Of a stretch of DNA of 64,000 bases, positions 49,679 to 59,030 are shown one piece after another; positions within the stretch are counted from its first letter, which is position 1, and each line of letters opens with the position of its first letter. The DNA comes from Chryseobacterium taeanense (lineage in GTDB: Bacteria; Bacteroidota; Bacteroidia; Flavobacteriales; Weeksellaceae): the NCBI RefSeq assembly GCF_900099685.1, contig NZ_FNDW01000001.1, forward strand, positions 372,001-436,000, written 5' to 3'. The notes under the pieces are model-generated. The model was not told the origin of the DNA. It searched no databases and saw nothing but the letters and a program-made list of their open reading frames with translations. Both the position numbers and the translations under genes were made by a program.

Positions 49679-50614
49679 TATTTCTTCAAAACTCCTGAAT
49701 CCGTTCAGAAAATCTTTAACATTCATTCTTTTCTTTCCCTCGAGCTGTAATTCCAGAGGATAATAAATTCCGTCTTTGGTGTAAATTTTAAATTCACTTT
49801 TTGAAATATCCAACGTTCCGGCAGGCTTATCATGATTTGAAACTTCAAATTTACCACCGAAAATTTTCAGTCCTTTTTCTTCCTCTCCAATTTTCAATGT
49901 CGTAAAGGCGGCAGGATAAGGCGACATTCCCAAAATAAACTGATGTAATTCTTTTGACGTTTTTGTCCACTCTATTCTGGTATCTTCTTTAAATATTTTA
50001 TAGGCATTTTTAGGATGCTCAACCTGTGGCTGAGGCCTTTCTGTAATGGTATTTTCCGCTAATCCGTCAAGCGTTTTTACGACGAGTTTGGCTCCCATTT
50101 CCATCAACCGGTCGTGAAGGCTTCCCGCATTTTCATTCGGTAAAATAGCTAACTCTTCCTGTAAAAGAATATTTCCTTCATCAATTTTTTCATTAATAAA
50201 AAATGTTGTTGCCCCAGTTTTTTCTTCTCCGTTGATAACAGCATAATTAATAGGAGCGGCTCCACGGTAATCCGGGAGTAGCGATGCATGAAGGTTGAAA
50301 GTTCCCATCTTCGGCATTTCAAACAATACTTTCGGCATCATTCTGAAAGCAACTACGACAAAAACATCGGCATCCAGCTTTCTCAGTTCTTCCAGAAATT
50401 CGGGATTTCTTAATTTTTCGGGTTGAAAAACAGGGATATTATTTTCTACGGCAAAAATTTTCACAGGAGACTGGTTGATTTTTTGTCCGCGCCCGCTGGC
50501 TTTATCGGCTACAGTTACAACTCCTATAACTTCATGACGAGACTGATGAATGGCTTCCAAAGAAGTCTTTGCAAACTCCGGAGTGCCTAAAAAAACGACT
50601 TTCAATGATTTCAT
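49667..50614 (-). CDS. fmt: Methionyl-tRNA formyltransferase
   Basis: 315 residues. It formylates Met-tRNAi with 10-formyl-THF. Formyltransferase core 'LKVVFLGTPEFAKTSLEAIH'; 'MGTFNLHASLLPDYRGAAPI' contains the catalytic Asn-x-His and Asp region; a C-terminal domain from about 205. The last codons and stop lie inside the terminator stem. A consensus -7 box TATCTTTG (50619-50626) ends 5 bases before the ATG, so the mRNA is probably leaderless or nearly so. Confidence 0.95.
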   Translation of the reverse strand: MKSLKVVFLGTPEFAKTSLEAIHQSRHEVIGVVTVADKASGRGQKINQSPVKIFAVENNIPVFQPEKLRNPEFLEELRKLDADVFVVVAFRMMPKVLFEMPKMGTFNLHASLLPDYRGAAPINYAVINGEEKTGATTFFINEKIDEGNILLQEELAILPNENAGSLHDRLMEMGAKLVVKTLDGLAENTITERPQPQVEHPKNAYKIFKEDTRIEWTKTSKELHQFILGMSPYPAAFTTLKIGEEEKGLKIFGGKFEVSNHDKPAGTLDISKSEFKIYTKDGIYYPLELQLEGKKRMNVKDFLNGFRSFEEIKMA

Positions 50615-50618
50615 AGTA

Positions 50619-50626
50619 CAAAGATA
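50619..50626 (-). promoter_or_regulatory. -7 box of fmt directly before the start codon
   Basis: TATCTTTG exact; only 4 bases lie between it and the ATG at 50614. Confidence 0.55.
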
Positions 50627-50702
50627 AGGTCTTTATTAAAGGATTGAAAGATTTAAAAAATTAAATAAAATATTATCCATTACTCATTATTGATTACTTA
50701 TA

Positions 50703-52604
50703 TTAGGCAATTGCATACGTTCTGAAATTCAGCATTTTTACTTTGCCGGAATCCAGCAGATAAATCAGGTTTTCTAATATATTTTCTTTAGAATGATAAT
50801 TTAACTGAATCGAAAGCTCTTCAATCGTAGAAGGTTTTTTAGTCAGTATGTTTAAGATTTCTCCTGAAATATTCTTCCCGAAAATCGATTCTTTATTTTT
50901 CTCACAAACAGAGCATTTTCCACAGTTTTTAGATTTTCTTTCTCCAAAATAAGTGAGTATGAGTTTCATTTTACAATATTCATTGTCTTCTATGTAAAAT
51001 TTCATTTCTTCCCATTTCTGGATTTTGTTTTTCTGAATATGTTCAAAAAGCTTCCAATATTGTGAATTGTTAAGTCTTTCATCGCGTGGCTTCAAAAATT
51101 TAATACTTGATAAAGCGCCATCGATGTATTCAACATAGCCTTTCTGCTGAAGTTCTTTCAGTCTTTCTTTGATTAAATGTACACTTACACCAATCTTGTT
51201 GCTCACCTGTTGTTCGCTGAACATTACCTTATGTGCTGTGATTCCCGAGACAGTACGCAGCATAAGTTCAATAAAATAAGAGTCTTTGTGAGGAAGCTGA
51301 TCTATTTCGTCCGGCTGCATTAAAAGTTGTAAGGAAGAGAGACTTTTATGGTCGTTGAAATAAATAATTTCCTGGTTATGAAGGAAGTTGAGAACGTTCT
51401 TAATTTTCGCAGAAGACAGTTTGGTAAAATTCTGTATTCCTGAAATATTCAGCTGGAAAACCTTTTCAGGCAATTCAAATTCTGCCACCTGAAAGATAGA
51501 GTAGAGGTAGGTAAGAATTTTTAAAAATTCAGCTTTATTTGGAGTTTGATTCTTTAAAATGTCATCAAAATTCGAAAGTTCCTGTTTATCCCACAGTAAA
51601 AAAGCAAAACTTTCCTGTCCGTCTCTTCCGGATCTTCCGATTTCCTGGTAATAATTTTCAATGGAAGGAGCAGGAGAATAGTGAATTACGAATCGAACAT
51701 TATCTTTGTCGATCCCCATCCCAAAGGCATTGGTAGAAATTAAAACATGGCCGTCACTGTTGTTCCAGATCATCTGCTTGGCATTCTTTTCTTTTGTGGT
51801 GAGCCCGGCATGAAAAAAGTCTACATTCTTCAGTTGATTTTTATGAAGAAACGCACATAGCAGCTCGGTTTCCTTTCGGGTTCTTACGTAAACAATTCCG
51901 GATTGCTTGTTAAATTTTAAAATATCATAAATCTTCTGAAATTTATCAGAGACTTCCTCCGTAAAAATTCTGATATTATCACGTTTAAAACTTTTCTGAA
52001 ATACCTGCGGATCTTTAAGTTCAAGCTTGGATTTTATTTCATCCAAAACTTTTGGTGTTGCCGTTGCGGTTAGCGCCAAACATGGAATTTTCGGATTGTT
52101 TTTCCTGAATTCTTTAATATTCTGGTAGCTCGGTCTGAAATCCTGTCCCCACTCTGAGATACAGTGTGCCTCATCTACAGCGATGAACGAAAGTTGAATC
52201 TCTTCAATGTTCTGAAGAAATTGTTTATTGGTCAATCGTTCCGGAGAAATGTAAAGCATTTTTGTTAAACCTTCCTTGCAGCGGTCATAAATGCCTTCAG
52301 CATCGTATTCATCCAATTCGGAAGATAAATATTCTGCTTCAATTCCTCTGGATTTCAACTGGCTCACCTGATCTTTCATCAATGCTAATAGAGGTGATAT
52401 GATAAGGCAGGTTCCTTCTTTCAATAATGCGGGAAGCTGGTAACAAAGGGATTTTCCCGCACCTGTTGGTAAGAGAACCAATGTATCTTTTTCATTGATA
52501 ACGGAATCTATAATAGCCTCCTGAGCATCACGAAAAGTATTGTAGCCCCAAAAATATTGTAAGGTTTTAAATTTTAATTCTTGAAAATCTTCTTGAGAAA
52601 TCAT
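50703..52604 (-). CDS. recQ: ATP-dependent DNA helicase RecQ
   Basis: 633 residues. Motif 0 Gln region 'YFWGYNTFRDAQEAIIDSVI'; Walker A 'LVLLPTGAGKSLCYQLPALL'; Walker B 'FIAVDEAHCISEWGQDFRPS' with the RecQ aromatic loop; motif VI 'YYQEIGRSGRDGQ'. The RQC zinc-binding region reads 'YCKMKLILTYFGERKSKNCG' then C-x2-C ('KCSVCEKN'), giving four Cys. A C-terminal helical segment follows, with no obvious HRDC domain. 3'-5' helicase for recombination and repair. Confidence 0.93.
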   Translation of the reverse strand: MISQEDFQELKFKTLQYFWGYNTFRDAQEAIIDSVINEKDTLVLLPTGAGKSLCYQLPALLKEGTCLIISPLLALMKDQVSQLKSRGIEAEYLSSELDEYDAEGIYDRCKEGLTKMLYISPERLTNKQFLQNIEEIQLSFIAVDEAHCISEWGQDFRPSYQNIKEFRKNNPKIPCLALTATATPKVLDEIKSKLELKDPQVFQKSFKRDNIRIFTEEVSDKFQKIYDILKFNKQSGIVYVRTRKETELLCAFLHKNQLKNVDFFHAGLTTKEKNAKQMIWNNSDGHVLISTNAFGMGIDKDNVRFVIHYSPAPSIENYYQEIGRSGRDGQESFAFLLWDKQELSNFDDILKNQTPNKAEFLKILTYLYSIFQVAEFELPEKVFQLNISGIQNFTKLSSAKIKNVLNFLHNQEIIYFNDHKSLSSLQLLMQPDEIDQLPHKDSYFIELMLRTVSGITAHKVMFSEQQVSNKIGVSVHLIKERLKELQQKGYVEYIDGALSSIKFLKPRDERLNNSQYWKLFEHIQKNKIQKWEEMKFYIEDNEYCKMKLILTYFGERKSKNCGKCSVCEKNKESIFGKNISGEILNILTKKPSTIEELSIQLNYHSKENILENLIYLLDSGKVKMLNFRTYAIA

Positions 52605-52637
52605 GGGATAAAATTAACGAAACTAAACTGACAAAAA

Positions 52638-52658
52638 AAGCCACGCGGTGCGTGACTT
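52638..52658. terminator. Terminator-like hairpin upstream of recQ / between recQ and the OmpA gene
   Basis: AAGCCACGC pairs with GCGTGACTT with one mismatch around a GGT loop; A-rich on the left, so it would end transcription on the minus strand just before the OmpA-family stop... region 52684; it lies downstream of that gene. Confidence 0.55.
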
Positions 52659-52683
52659 TAGATTTATTCTAATAAAATTATAA

Positions 52684-54150
52684 TTATTTTGCTTCAAAAT
52701 ATACTCTTCTGTTGGCTCTGTTTTTCCATTCAGGGCATTTTGTAGCCGGATTACACTCAGGATATTTAAGGTCTTTTTCTCCTCTTCCTACTGCGTTTAA
52801 TTTGTCTGACTTAACTCCGTTTTTAATTAAATAATTTTTAACGTTGTTTGCTCTTCTTTCAGATAATTTTTGGTTATAAGTTTCAGAGGCTCTTGTATCG
52901 GTTGTTCCGATTACGGTATAAGTTCCGCTGGAAGAGTTGATATAATCAACTGCGTTGTTCAGGATAGGTGTGTTTGACGGTAAAATTCTGTCTGAATTTA
53001 AATCAAATTCAATACCTTCCAGTTTGGTTTCTTTTTCGTCAACAGCTCCTCCTGTTACAGGAACCGATGTTACGACCGGACAACCATTGTTTTCCACTGG
53101 TCCTGGAACAGTTACACATTTGTCATACAGATCAATAACACCATCCAGATCTGTATCAAGCGCAACACCTGCACCATCCACTCTCGCTCCCGCAGGAGTA
53201 TCAAGCTGTCTGTCCCAATCATCGCATACACCGTCATTATCAAGGTCTCCTTTTTTGCAAACTTCAATATCCTGATTTTTATTAGCCAGTACATCAAGTT
53301 TATAATACATTTCCTGAAGCGGATCATGCCACATTAGATGAGATTCATGCTTTCCGAGCTTTAAAGAAACTCCGATTGTTGCATTAAAGAAATTGTCTGA
53401 AACCTGTTCTTCACGTTGATTGATGGCACTGTATTTATCGCCACCTCCGTCAAATTCGTCGTCACCTGTAATAACATACATCACTCGGCTTTCGATGTCA
53501 ATTCTGTTGTTCACCTTAAATTTAAGACCGGCTCCGGCCTGTGCAAACATAGAGCCTAGTTTGAAAGGCTTAAGCTCAGTAACCAGTCTTTGTCCGTTCT
53601 CATCTTTTTGATATGCGCGATAAGCGAGTGTACCCAAACCTGCGTACCCATGTAATGCCCATCTGTATGGAGAATGGTTGTCTACTCTTCTGAACAGATT
53701 TGAGAAGTTTACATCCCCTAATAATGAGATGGCATCGTATTGGGTTCTTGCTCCTACCTTCTGATTGGCAGATGCATTAGCAGGAGCGTCATTTTTTGTA
53801 TTAAACCATCCTTGTCTTGTTTCTCCTCTATCATATTGTAAATTGATTCCAAAAGCATGAGTAATTGCTTTATCGATACTCAAATAGGCAGAATATCCAA
53901 AAAGATTTTTACCGTTACCGTTTTTTATAGAGGTCAGGTCAGCAGATTGAACCAGCGGTACGCCTGCACCGAATGAAATTGCCCAATCGTTGAATCTTCT
54001 TGATTTATTTGTAAATGGAGAAATATTTGCAGAGCCAGAGGAGAATGTATTAGGATACTCTCCGTTTGAAGCTACAGCAGTCGAGTCTTGTGCAAAGCCT
54101 GCTGTAGGAACAGCTAATGCTAATGCGACAATTGCTAAACTTAATTTCAT
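52684..54150 (-). CDS. OmpA family outer membrane protein with TSP3 repeats
   Basis: 488 residues. Signal peptide ends G-F-A-Q. A beta-barrel region about 40-300 ('RFNDWAISFGAGVPLVQSAD'), then calcium-binding thrombospondin type 3 repeats ('DLDNDGVCDDWDRQ', 'DTDLDGVIDLYDKC') and a C-terminal OmpA peptidoglycan-binding domain ('TVIGTTDTRASETYNQKLSE' and 'RRANNVKNYLIKNGVKSDKL'). Anchors the outer membrane to peptidoglycan. The neighbour upstream is a paralogue without the OmpA domain. Confidence 0.92.
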   Translation of the reverse strand: MKLSLAIVALALAVPTAGFAQDSTAVASNGEYPNTFSSGSANISPFTNKSRRFNDWAISFGAGVPLVQSADLTSIKNGNGKNLFGYSAYLSIDKAITHAFGINLQYDRGETRQGWFNTKNDAPANASANQKVGARTQYDAISLLGDVNFSNLFRRVDNHSPYRWALHGYAGLGTLAYRAYQKDENGQRLVTELKPFKLGSMFAQAGAGLKFKVNNRIDIESRVMYVITGDDEFDGGGDKYSAINQREEQVSDNFFNATIGVSLKLGKHESHLMWHDPLQEMYYKLDVLANKNQDIEVCKKGDLDNDGVCDDWDRQLDTPAGARVDGAGVALDTDLDGVIDLYDKCVTVPGPVENNGCPVVTSVPVTGGAVDEKETKLEGIEFDLNSDRILPSNTPILNNAVDYINSSSGTYTVIGTTDTRASETYNQKLSERRANNVKNYLIKNGVKSDKLNAVGRGEKDLKYPECNPATKCPEWKNRANRRVYFEAK

Positions 54151-54185
54151 AGTGTATTTTTATTATTTAGTTAATTAAATGATCA

Positions 54186-55298
54186 TTACTTATTAGTAGG
54201 ACATCCCTGATTTTCAACCGGTCCCGGAACAGTTACACATTTGTCATACAGATCAATAACTCCGTCCAGATCCATATCCAATGCGACACCTGCGCCATCT
54301 ACTCTGGCACCTGTAGGAGTGTCAGGCTGTCTGTCCCAGTCGTCGCATACGCCGTCATTATCTTTATCACCTTTTTCGCATACAAGTAGCTCAGTATCTT
54401 TGTTTTCTAAAATATTGGCTCTGTAATATGCTTCCTGCAGAGGGTCGTGCCATGCAAGATGCGATGAATGCTTGCCTAATTTGAAAGAAAGTCCCAGATT
54501 AACCGTCCACATATTATCTGATCTTCTTTTATTAATCATATTATATTTAGGGATTGATGAGCTGGGATCATAGTCGCCGGAATCTGCGTACCCGCCACCG
54601 TCAAATTCGTCATCACCGCTGATGATATACATTGTTCTTGCTTCAACATCAATCAATTTGGAAATTTTGTATTTCATTCCTATTCCAAACTGGAAATAAG
54701 ATGAATTAAGTCCTAATTTCTGATTCATAAAAAGTGGAATTCTTTTAGGATTAACGCTCCAGCTGTAATCTTTATTGTCATGCAGTGAAGTATTAAAACT
54801 CATGAATCCCATACCTGCATATCCATGCAATGCCCATTTATAAGTAGAATGGTTATCCACTCTCCTCAAAATGTTTGAAAAATTCAAATCACCCATAAGA
54901 GCGATCTGATTATATTTCGTTTTTGCTTCTGCTACTCCTGCAACAATACCTTCAGCTCCTTCCAGCTGTGCTTTTTGTGCTGTTTCACCTCGCTGATAAA
55001 TTAAACTGATGCCTACAACATGATTGATCTGCTTGTCTAAACTTACATAAGAATTGTATCCCCAATTGACCTTTTCGTCCGTGATTGACTTGAGGTCTGA
55101 ATGTACCATAAATGCAGCACCTCCTCCCACAGATACAGACCAGTCGTTGAACCTTCTGGCTTTATTGTTGAAAGGCAAGACATTAGCGGAACCTGAAGAG
55201 AATGTATTGGGATACATATTATTTGAATTGACAGCAATACTATCTTGTGCATAAGTTGCAATAGGCAAAATAGCCAATAATAATAAACCTAATTTCAT
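54186..55298 (-). CDS. Paralogous outer membrane protein with TSP3 repeats, no OmpA domain
   Basis: 370 residues. Signal peptide ends T-Y-A-Q. The barrel ('RRFNDWSVSVGGGAAFMVHS') and TSP3 repeats ('DKDNDGVCDDWDRQPDTPTG', 'DMDLDGVIDLYDKCVTVPGP') closely follow the downstream gene, but the chain stops right after 'VENQGCPTNK', exactly where the paralogue continues into the OmpA domain. Either a natural short form after duplication or a gene that lost its 3' part. It is 35 bases from the paralogue in the same direction. Confidence 0.85.
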   Translation of the reverse strand: MKLGLLLLAILPIATYAQDSIAVNSNNMYPNTFSSGSANVLPFNNKARRFNDWSVSVGGGAAFMVHSDLKSITDEKVNWGYNSYVSLDKQINHVVGISLIYQRGETAQKAQLEGAEGIVAGVAEAKTKYNQIALMGDLNFSNILRRVDNHSTYKWALHGYAGMGFMSFNTSLHDNKDYSWSVNPKRIPLFMNQKLGLNSSYFQFGIGMKYKISKLIDVEARTMYIISGDDEFDGGGYADSGDYDPSSSIPKYNMINKRRSDNMWTVNLGLSFKLGKHSSHLAWHDPLQEAYYRANILENKDTELLVCEKGDKDNDGVCDDWDRQPDTPTGARVDGAGVALDMDLDGVIDLYDKCVTVPGPVENQGCPTNK

Positions 55299-55319
55299 AC
55301 AGTATGTTTTATGTGTTTT

Positions 55320-55736
55320 TTAGATAAAATCTTTTAATAATATTCTGGAAAATTCTCTTTCAAAAAGATTTTTTTGGTGAGGGATTTCTAATCTTTTTGA
55401 GATAAATTTTATTCCATTAAACTTTACGATATCAATATCAATAATTCTGTCGGTATAGCCTTCTGTTACTGCTGAATCGTTTATTCTTCCCATTTCCTTT
55501 TCAATACCTTTTATACGATTAAGAAGCTGAATCGGGGAGAGTTTCGTCAATATTATTGCTGCAATATTACAAAAAATATTGGAACTTTCAAATTCCACAG
55601 GGTCAGATGTTAGAAATTCGCTTATGCTTATGATCTCATTTCCTGCATCTTTGAGTTTCTCCAGGGCGGTCTCAAGGTTTTTTTTTTGATCTCCTAAATT
55701 ACTTCCCAGTAACAAAACGACTTTATGTTGCGACAT
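55320..55736 (-). CDS. folK: HPPK, 6-hydroxymethyl-dihydropterin pyrophosphokinase
   Basis: 138 residues, slightly shorter than usual (about 160). 'KVVLLLGSNLGDQKKNLETA' start, 'IKGIEKEMGRINDSAVTEGY' and 'TDRIIDIDIVKFNG' (the DxDxx metal motif) and 'LEIPHQKNLFEREF' near the end. It transfers pyrophosphate from ATP to the pterin formed by FolB. Its start is 8 bases from the divergent sppA start. Confidence 0.93.
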   Translation of the reverse strand: MSQHKVVLLLGSNLGDQKKNLETALEKLKDAGNEIISISEFLTSDPVEFESSNIFCNIAAIILTKLSPIQLLNRIKGIEKEMGRINDSAVTEGYTDRIIDIDIVKFNGIKFISKRLEIPHQKNLFEREFSRILLKDFI

Positions 55737-55744
55737 ATTGAAAA

Positions 55745-57514
55745 ATGATTGATTTTATGAAAAGCTTTTTTAAAAATGTACTGGCAAATATAGTGGCTAT
55801 TGTCATATTATGTGTCGTGTTTTTCTTCTTTTTCATCATCATGCTGGTCTTTAGCGCGATGGGAAATGAGAAGTCTGTAGTCGTAAAAAAGAATTCCGTT
55901 CTCACTATTAATTTGAAAACCAATATTATGGACAGTCCTACAGAAGAAAAGAGAGGATTGTTTGATATCAGCGATCAAAATAAAAATGTTCTGATTTATG
56001 ATGCTATCGAAGCTATAGCGAAGGCTAAAACTGATGATAATATTAAAGGGATCAGTATAGAAGCAGATTATATTAATGCAGGAGTTACACAGATCGATGA
56101 CCTCAGAAATGCCATCGCCGATTTTAAGAAAAGCGGTAAATTCGTGTATGCCTATGGGAATGCGGTTTCTCAGGGAGCCTATTATTTAGGATCTGTGGCG
56201 GATAAGTATTATCTGAATCCTTCCGGGATGATTGAGCTGAAAGGCCTTGCTACGGAAGTTACATTCTTCAAAGATTTCGCTGATAAATATGGTATTGGTA
56301 TTGAAGTGATCCGTCACGGAAAATTTAAATCTGCGGTTGAACCGTTTTTAAGAAATGATATTTCCCCGGAAAATAAGGAGCAATTAAGCACTCTTCTTAA
56401 TGATATCTGGAGAAATACATCTTCAAAAATGGCGGCTTCCAGAAAAATTGATACCGCAGCATTCAGAACTGTAGTAGACAGTTTATACGGGATGATTCCT
56501 GATCTTGGGTTAAAATATAAGCTTGCAGACAAGCTGATCCAGAAAACAGAATACGATCAGTTAATTAAATCAAAATTAAATGTAAAAGAGAACGAAAAAT
56601 TAAATAAAATCTCTTTAGGAAAATATATTGCTTCATATTCTGATGATGATGAGTCTGGAGATAAGGTTGCTGTTTTATATGCTTCAGGATCGATTTATGG
56701 TGGAGATGATTACAGTGATATTCACTCTGAAAAATATATCAAATACATTAAAGATCTTCAAGATAATGATAAGGTAAAAGCTGTTGTATTCAGGATTAAT
56801 TCTCCGGGAGGAAGTGCCAATGCTTCTGATGAGATTCTTTTTGAACTTCAGCAACTGAAAAAGAAAAAACCTTTGATTGTTTCTTTTGGTGATTATGCCG
56901 CATCCGGAGGATATTATATTGCTATGGCAGCTGATAAAATCTATTCTGAGCCTAATACACTTACAGGATCGATAGGGGTTTTTGGAGTTATTCCTTACTT
57001 CAAGGATCTCGCGAATAAAAACGGTGTCCGTTCCGATATTGTTTCTACGAATGCCAATTCTCAGTATTATTCTGCGTTAAACGGTGTAACCCCGTACGGA
57101 GTGAGCATGATTACAAGAAGTGTGGAGGGGACTTACAAAAGATTCGTTCATTTTGTAACCCAAAACAGAAAGCAGACCTTTGAACAGATTGACAGTGTAG
57201 GTGGTGGAAGAGTGTGGAGTGGAACGAGAGCAAAACAGATAGGCCTTGTAGACGAGCTGGGAACATTGAGCGATGCCGTGAAATTTGCTGCACAGAAAGC
57301 CGGATTGAAATCGTATGCCGTATCTTCTTACCCAAAAAGTATGACCCCTTTCGAGCAGATATTTAAAGACTTTAATCAGGATGAAATTTCCGAAAGAGTA
57401 ATTAAAAATAAGATCGGAAAATCTAATTATGAAATTATGCAGCAGATTGTAGAAAAGAGAAAACTACAGTCTGAAGTGAAAATGGAAATGCCTTACCAGA
57501 TTAAAATTAACTAA
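55745..57514 (+). CDS. sppA: Signal peptide peptidase SppA, 67K type
   Basis: 589 residues (a second ATG at 55757 is possible). One N-terminal membrane helix 'NVLANIVAIVILCVVFFFFF'. Two S49 peptidase domains: the first carries the catalytic Lys in 'VIRHGKFKSAVEPF', the second the Ser in 'DYAASGGYYIAMAADKIYSE'. Cleaves remnant signal peptides in the membrane, as a tetramer in E. coli. Divergent from folK with almost no gap, so each promoter must lie inside the other gene. Confidence 0.94.
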   Translation: MIDFMKSFFKNVLANIVAIVILCVVFFFFFIIMLVFSAMGNEKSVVVKKNSVLTINLKTNIMDSPTEEKRGLFDISDQNKNVLIYDAIEAIAKAKTDDNIKGISIEADYINAGVTQIDDLRNAIADFKKSGKFVYAYGNAVSQGAYYLGSVADKYYLNPSGMIELKGLATEVTFFKDFADKYGIGIEVIRHGKFKSAVEPFLRNDISPENKEQLSTLLNDIWRNTSSKMAASRKIDTAAFRTVVDSLYGMIPDLGLKYKLADKLIQKTEYDQLIKSKLNVKENEKLNKISLGKYIASYSDDDESGDKVAVLYASGSIYGGDDYSDIHSEKYIKYIKDLQDNDKVKAVVFRINSPGGSANASDEILFELQQLKKKKPLIVSFGDYAASGGYYIAMAADKIYSEPNTLTGSIGVFGVIPYFKDLANKNGVRSDIVSTNANSQYYSALNGVTPYGVSMITRSVEGTYKRFVHFVTQNRKQTFEQIDSVGGGRVWSGTRAKQIGLVDELGTLSDAVKFAAQKAGLKSYAVSSYPKSMTPFEQIFKDFNQDEISERVIKNKIGKSNYEIMQQIVEKRKLQSEVKMEMPYQIKIN

Positions 57515-57529
57515 ATCATATTGTGCAAA

Positions 57530-57572
57530 GAAGCGGCGGATTTGAATTTCAAATCCGCCGCTTTATTTTTTT
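57530..57572. terminator. Strong bidirectional terminator
   Basis: AAGCGGCGGATTTGAA (57531-57546) pairs with TTCAAATCCGCCGCTT (57548-57563), then a T-run. Between sppA and the convergent small membrane protein gene. Confidence 0.85.
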
Positions 57573-57586
57573 AATTGGCTTAAAAA

Positions 57587-57847
57587 TTAGCTTTTCTTTG
57601 TCAGCATTGCGTAGAGCCAGAGAACGATTAAAGCTCCTCCGATTGCTAAGATCCAGCTTCTGAAGTTCCAGAATGAATCTACGTCTCCCCAATGAAGTAC
57701 ATAGACTCCGATTGCTCCTCCGATAAAAGCGCCAATGATACCCAGAATCATAGTGATAAGCATTCCACCTCCCTGTTTTCCTGGCATGATCGCTTTAGCT
57801 AGTGCTCCGGCCAATAGTCCGAAAATAATCCATGTTAAAAATCCCAT
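57587..57847 (-). CDS. GlsB/YeaQ/YmgE family stress-response membrane protein
   Basis: 86 residues, three hydrophobic helices: 'LTWIIFGLLAGALAKAIMPG', 'MLITMILGIIGAFIGGAIGV' and 'SWILAIGGALIVLWLYAMLT'. The 'GLLAGALAKAIMPGKQGGG' start is the family signature (transglycosylase-associated protein). Inner-membrane; induced by stress in relatives. Monocistronic. Confidence 0.9.
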   Translation of the reverse strand: MGFLTWIIFGLLAGALAKAIMPGKQGGGMLITMILGIIGAFIGGAIGVYVLHWGDVDSFWNFRSWILAIGGALIVLWLYAMLTKKS

Positions 57848-57895
57848 AGTTGCATTTTTTTAATGTTAATATTTGATGATTCGATTCAAAAAGAT

Positions 57896-58849
57896 TTATC
57901 TCTTCTTGAAAAATGAATCTACAAACTCTGTACCATTAAATAACTGCAAATCCTGCATCTTTTCTCCAACACCAATATATTTTACCGGAATCTGGAATTG
58001 GTCTGAAATACCAATTACGACTCCTCCTTTTGCCGTACCGTCTAATTTAGTTACCGCTAATGCATTTACCTCCGTCGCTGCTGTAAACTGTTTAGCCTGT
58101 TCAAATGCATTCTGGCCTGTTGAACCGTCAAGAACCAGCAAAATTTCATGAGGTGCATCCGGAATTACCTTTTGCATCACTCTTTTGATTTTTGAAAGCT
58201 CATTCATCAGATTAATCTTGTTGTGAAGCCTTCCTGCCGTATCAATGATGACAACATCTGCATTCTGAGCAACAGCGCTCTGTACCGTATCAAAAGCTAC
58301 GGAAGCCGGATCTGAGCCCATTTCCTGTTTTACAATAGGAACGCCAACTCTCTGGCTCCAGATGACAAGCTGATCTACTGCAGCAGCCCTGAACGTATCT
58401 GCTGCTCCTAATACAACCTTTTTTCCTTCTGATGTAAATTGATGAGCCAGCTTACCAATAGTTGTGGTTTTTCCTACGCCATTTACCCCTACGACCATAA
58501 TAACATAAGGTTTTTTGGAAGCGTCAATATTTCCTGTTCCGGCATGAGGATTTTCTAGCAAAAGCCCTGAAATTTCTTCACGAAGAATTTTATCTAATTC
58601 ATTTACATTTACATATTTGTCTCGAGCAACGCGTTCTTCAATTCTTTCTATGATTTTGATGGTTGTAGATGCACCGACATCAGAGGCAATGAGTATTTCT
58701 TCAAGGTCATCCAGAACTTCATCATCTACCTTGCTTTTACCGACAACGGCTTTTGTCATTTTTTCGAAGAAACCCTGACTGGATTTCTCCAATCCTTTAT
58801 CTAAGGTTTCTTTTTCTTCTTTTTTAAAAATTTTTTTAAACCAACTCAT
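57896..58849 (-). CDS. ftsY: Signal recognition particle receptor FtsY
   Basis: 317 residues. Short charged N-terminus 'MSWFKKIFKKEEKETLDKGL' instead of the long acidic domain of E. coli. NG domain: G1 'VVGVNGVGKTTTIGKLAHQF', 'VLGAADTFRAAAVDQLVIWS', 'VIIDTAGRLHNKINLMNELS', 'AVTKLDGTAKGGVVIGISDQ' and 'PVKYIGVGEKMQDLQLFN'. Docks SRP-ribosome complexes at the membrane. Downstream of the DUF4295-rpmG-rpmB unit, separated by a terminator. Confidence 0.96.
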   Translation of the reverse strand: MSWFKKIFKKEEKETLDKGLEKSSQGFFEKMTKAVVGKSKVDDEVLDDLEEILIASDVGASTTIKIIERIEERVARDKYVNVNELDKILREEISGLLLENPHAGTGNIDASKKPYVIMVVGVNGVGKTTTIGKLAHQFTSEGKKVVLGAADTFRAAAVDQLVIWSQRVGVPIVKQEMGSDPASVAFDTVQSAVAQNADVVIIDTAGRLHNKINLMNELSKIKRVMQKVIPDAPHEILLVLDGSTGQNAFEQAKQFTAATEVNALAVTKLDGTAKGGVVIGISDQFQIPVKYIGVGEKMQDLQLFNGTEFVDSFFKKR

Positions 58850-58978
58850 CTCTATGAATTACGGAATTTTATTAATTAAAGATAGAAGCTGGAGAATGGA
58901 AGTCTGAAAATTCTACAATTTTGCACCAACTTCCGACCTTCAGCTTTCTGGCTTCCAGCTAGATTAACAAAGATAACA

Positions 58979-59009
58979 AAAAAACTACCCAAAAGCTGAG
59001 TAGTTTTTT
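58979..59009 (-). terminator. Terminator of rpmB-rpmG-DUF4295
   Basis: AAAACTAC (58981-58988) pairs with GTAGTTTT (59000-59007) with flanking A/T runs, 22 bases after the DUF4295 stop. Confidence 0.7.
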
Positions 59010-59030
59010 ATATTGTAAATAAAGTGTAGA

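Noticed and set aside
54151..54185. Frameshift linking the short outer membrane paralogue to a lost OmpA domain
   Set aside because: No OmpA-like sequence remains in any frame in the 35-base gap; the gene simply ends there.
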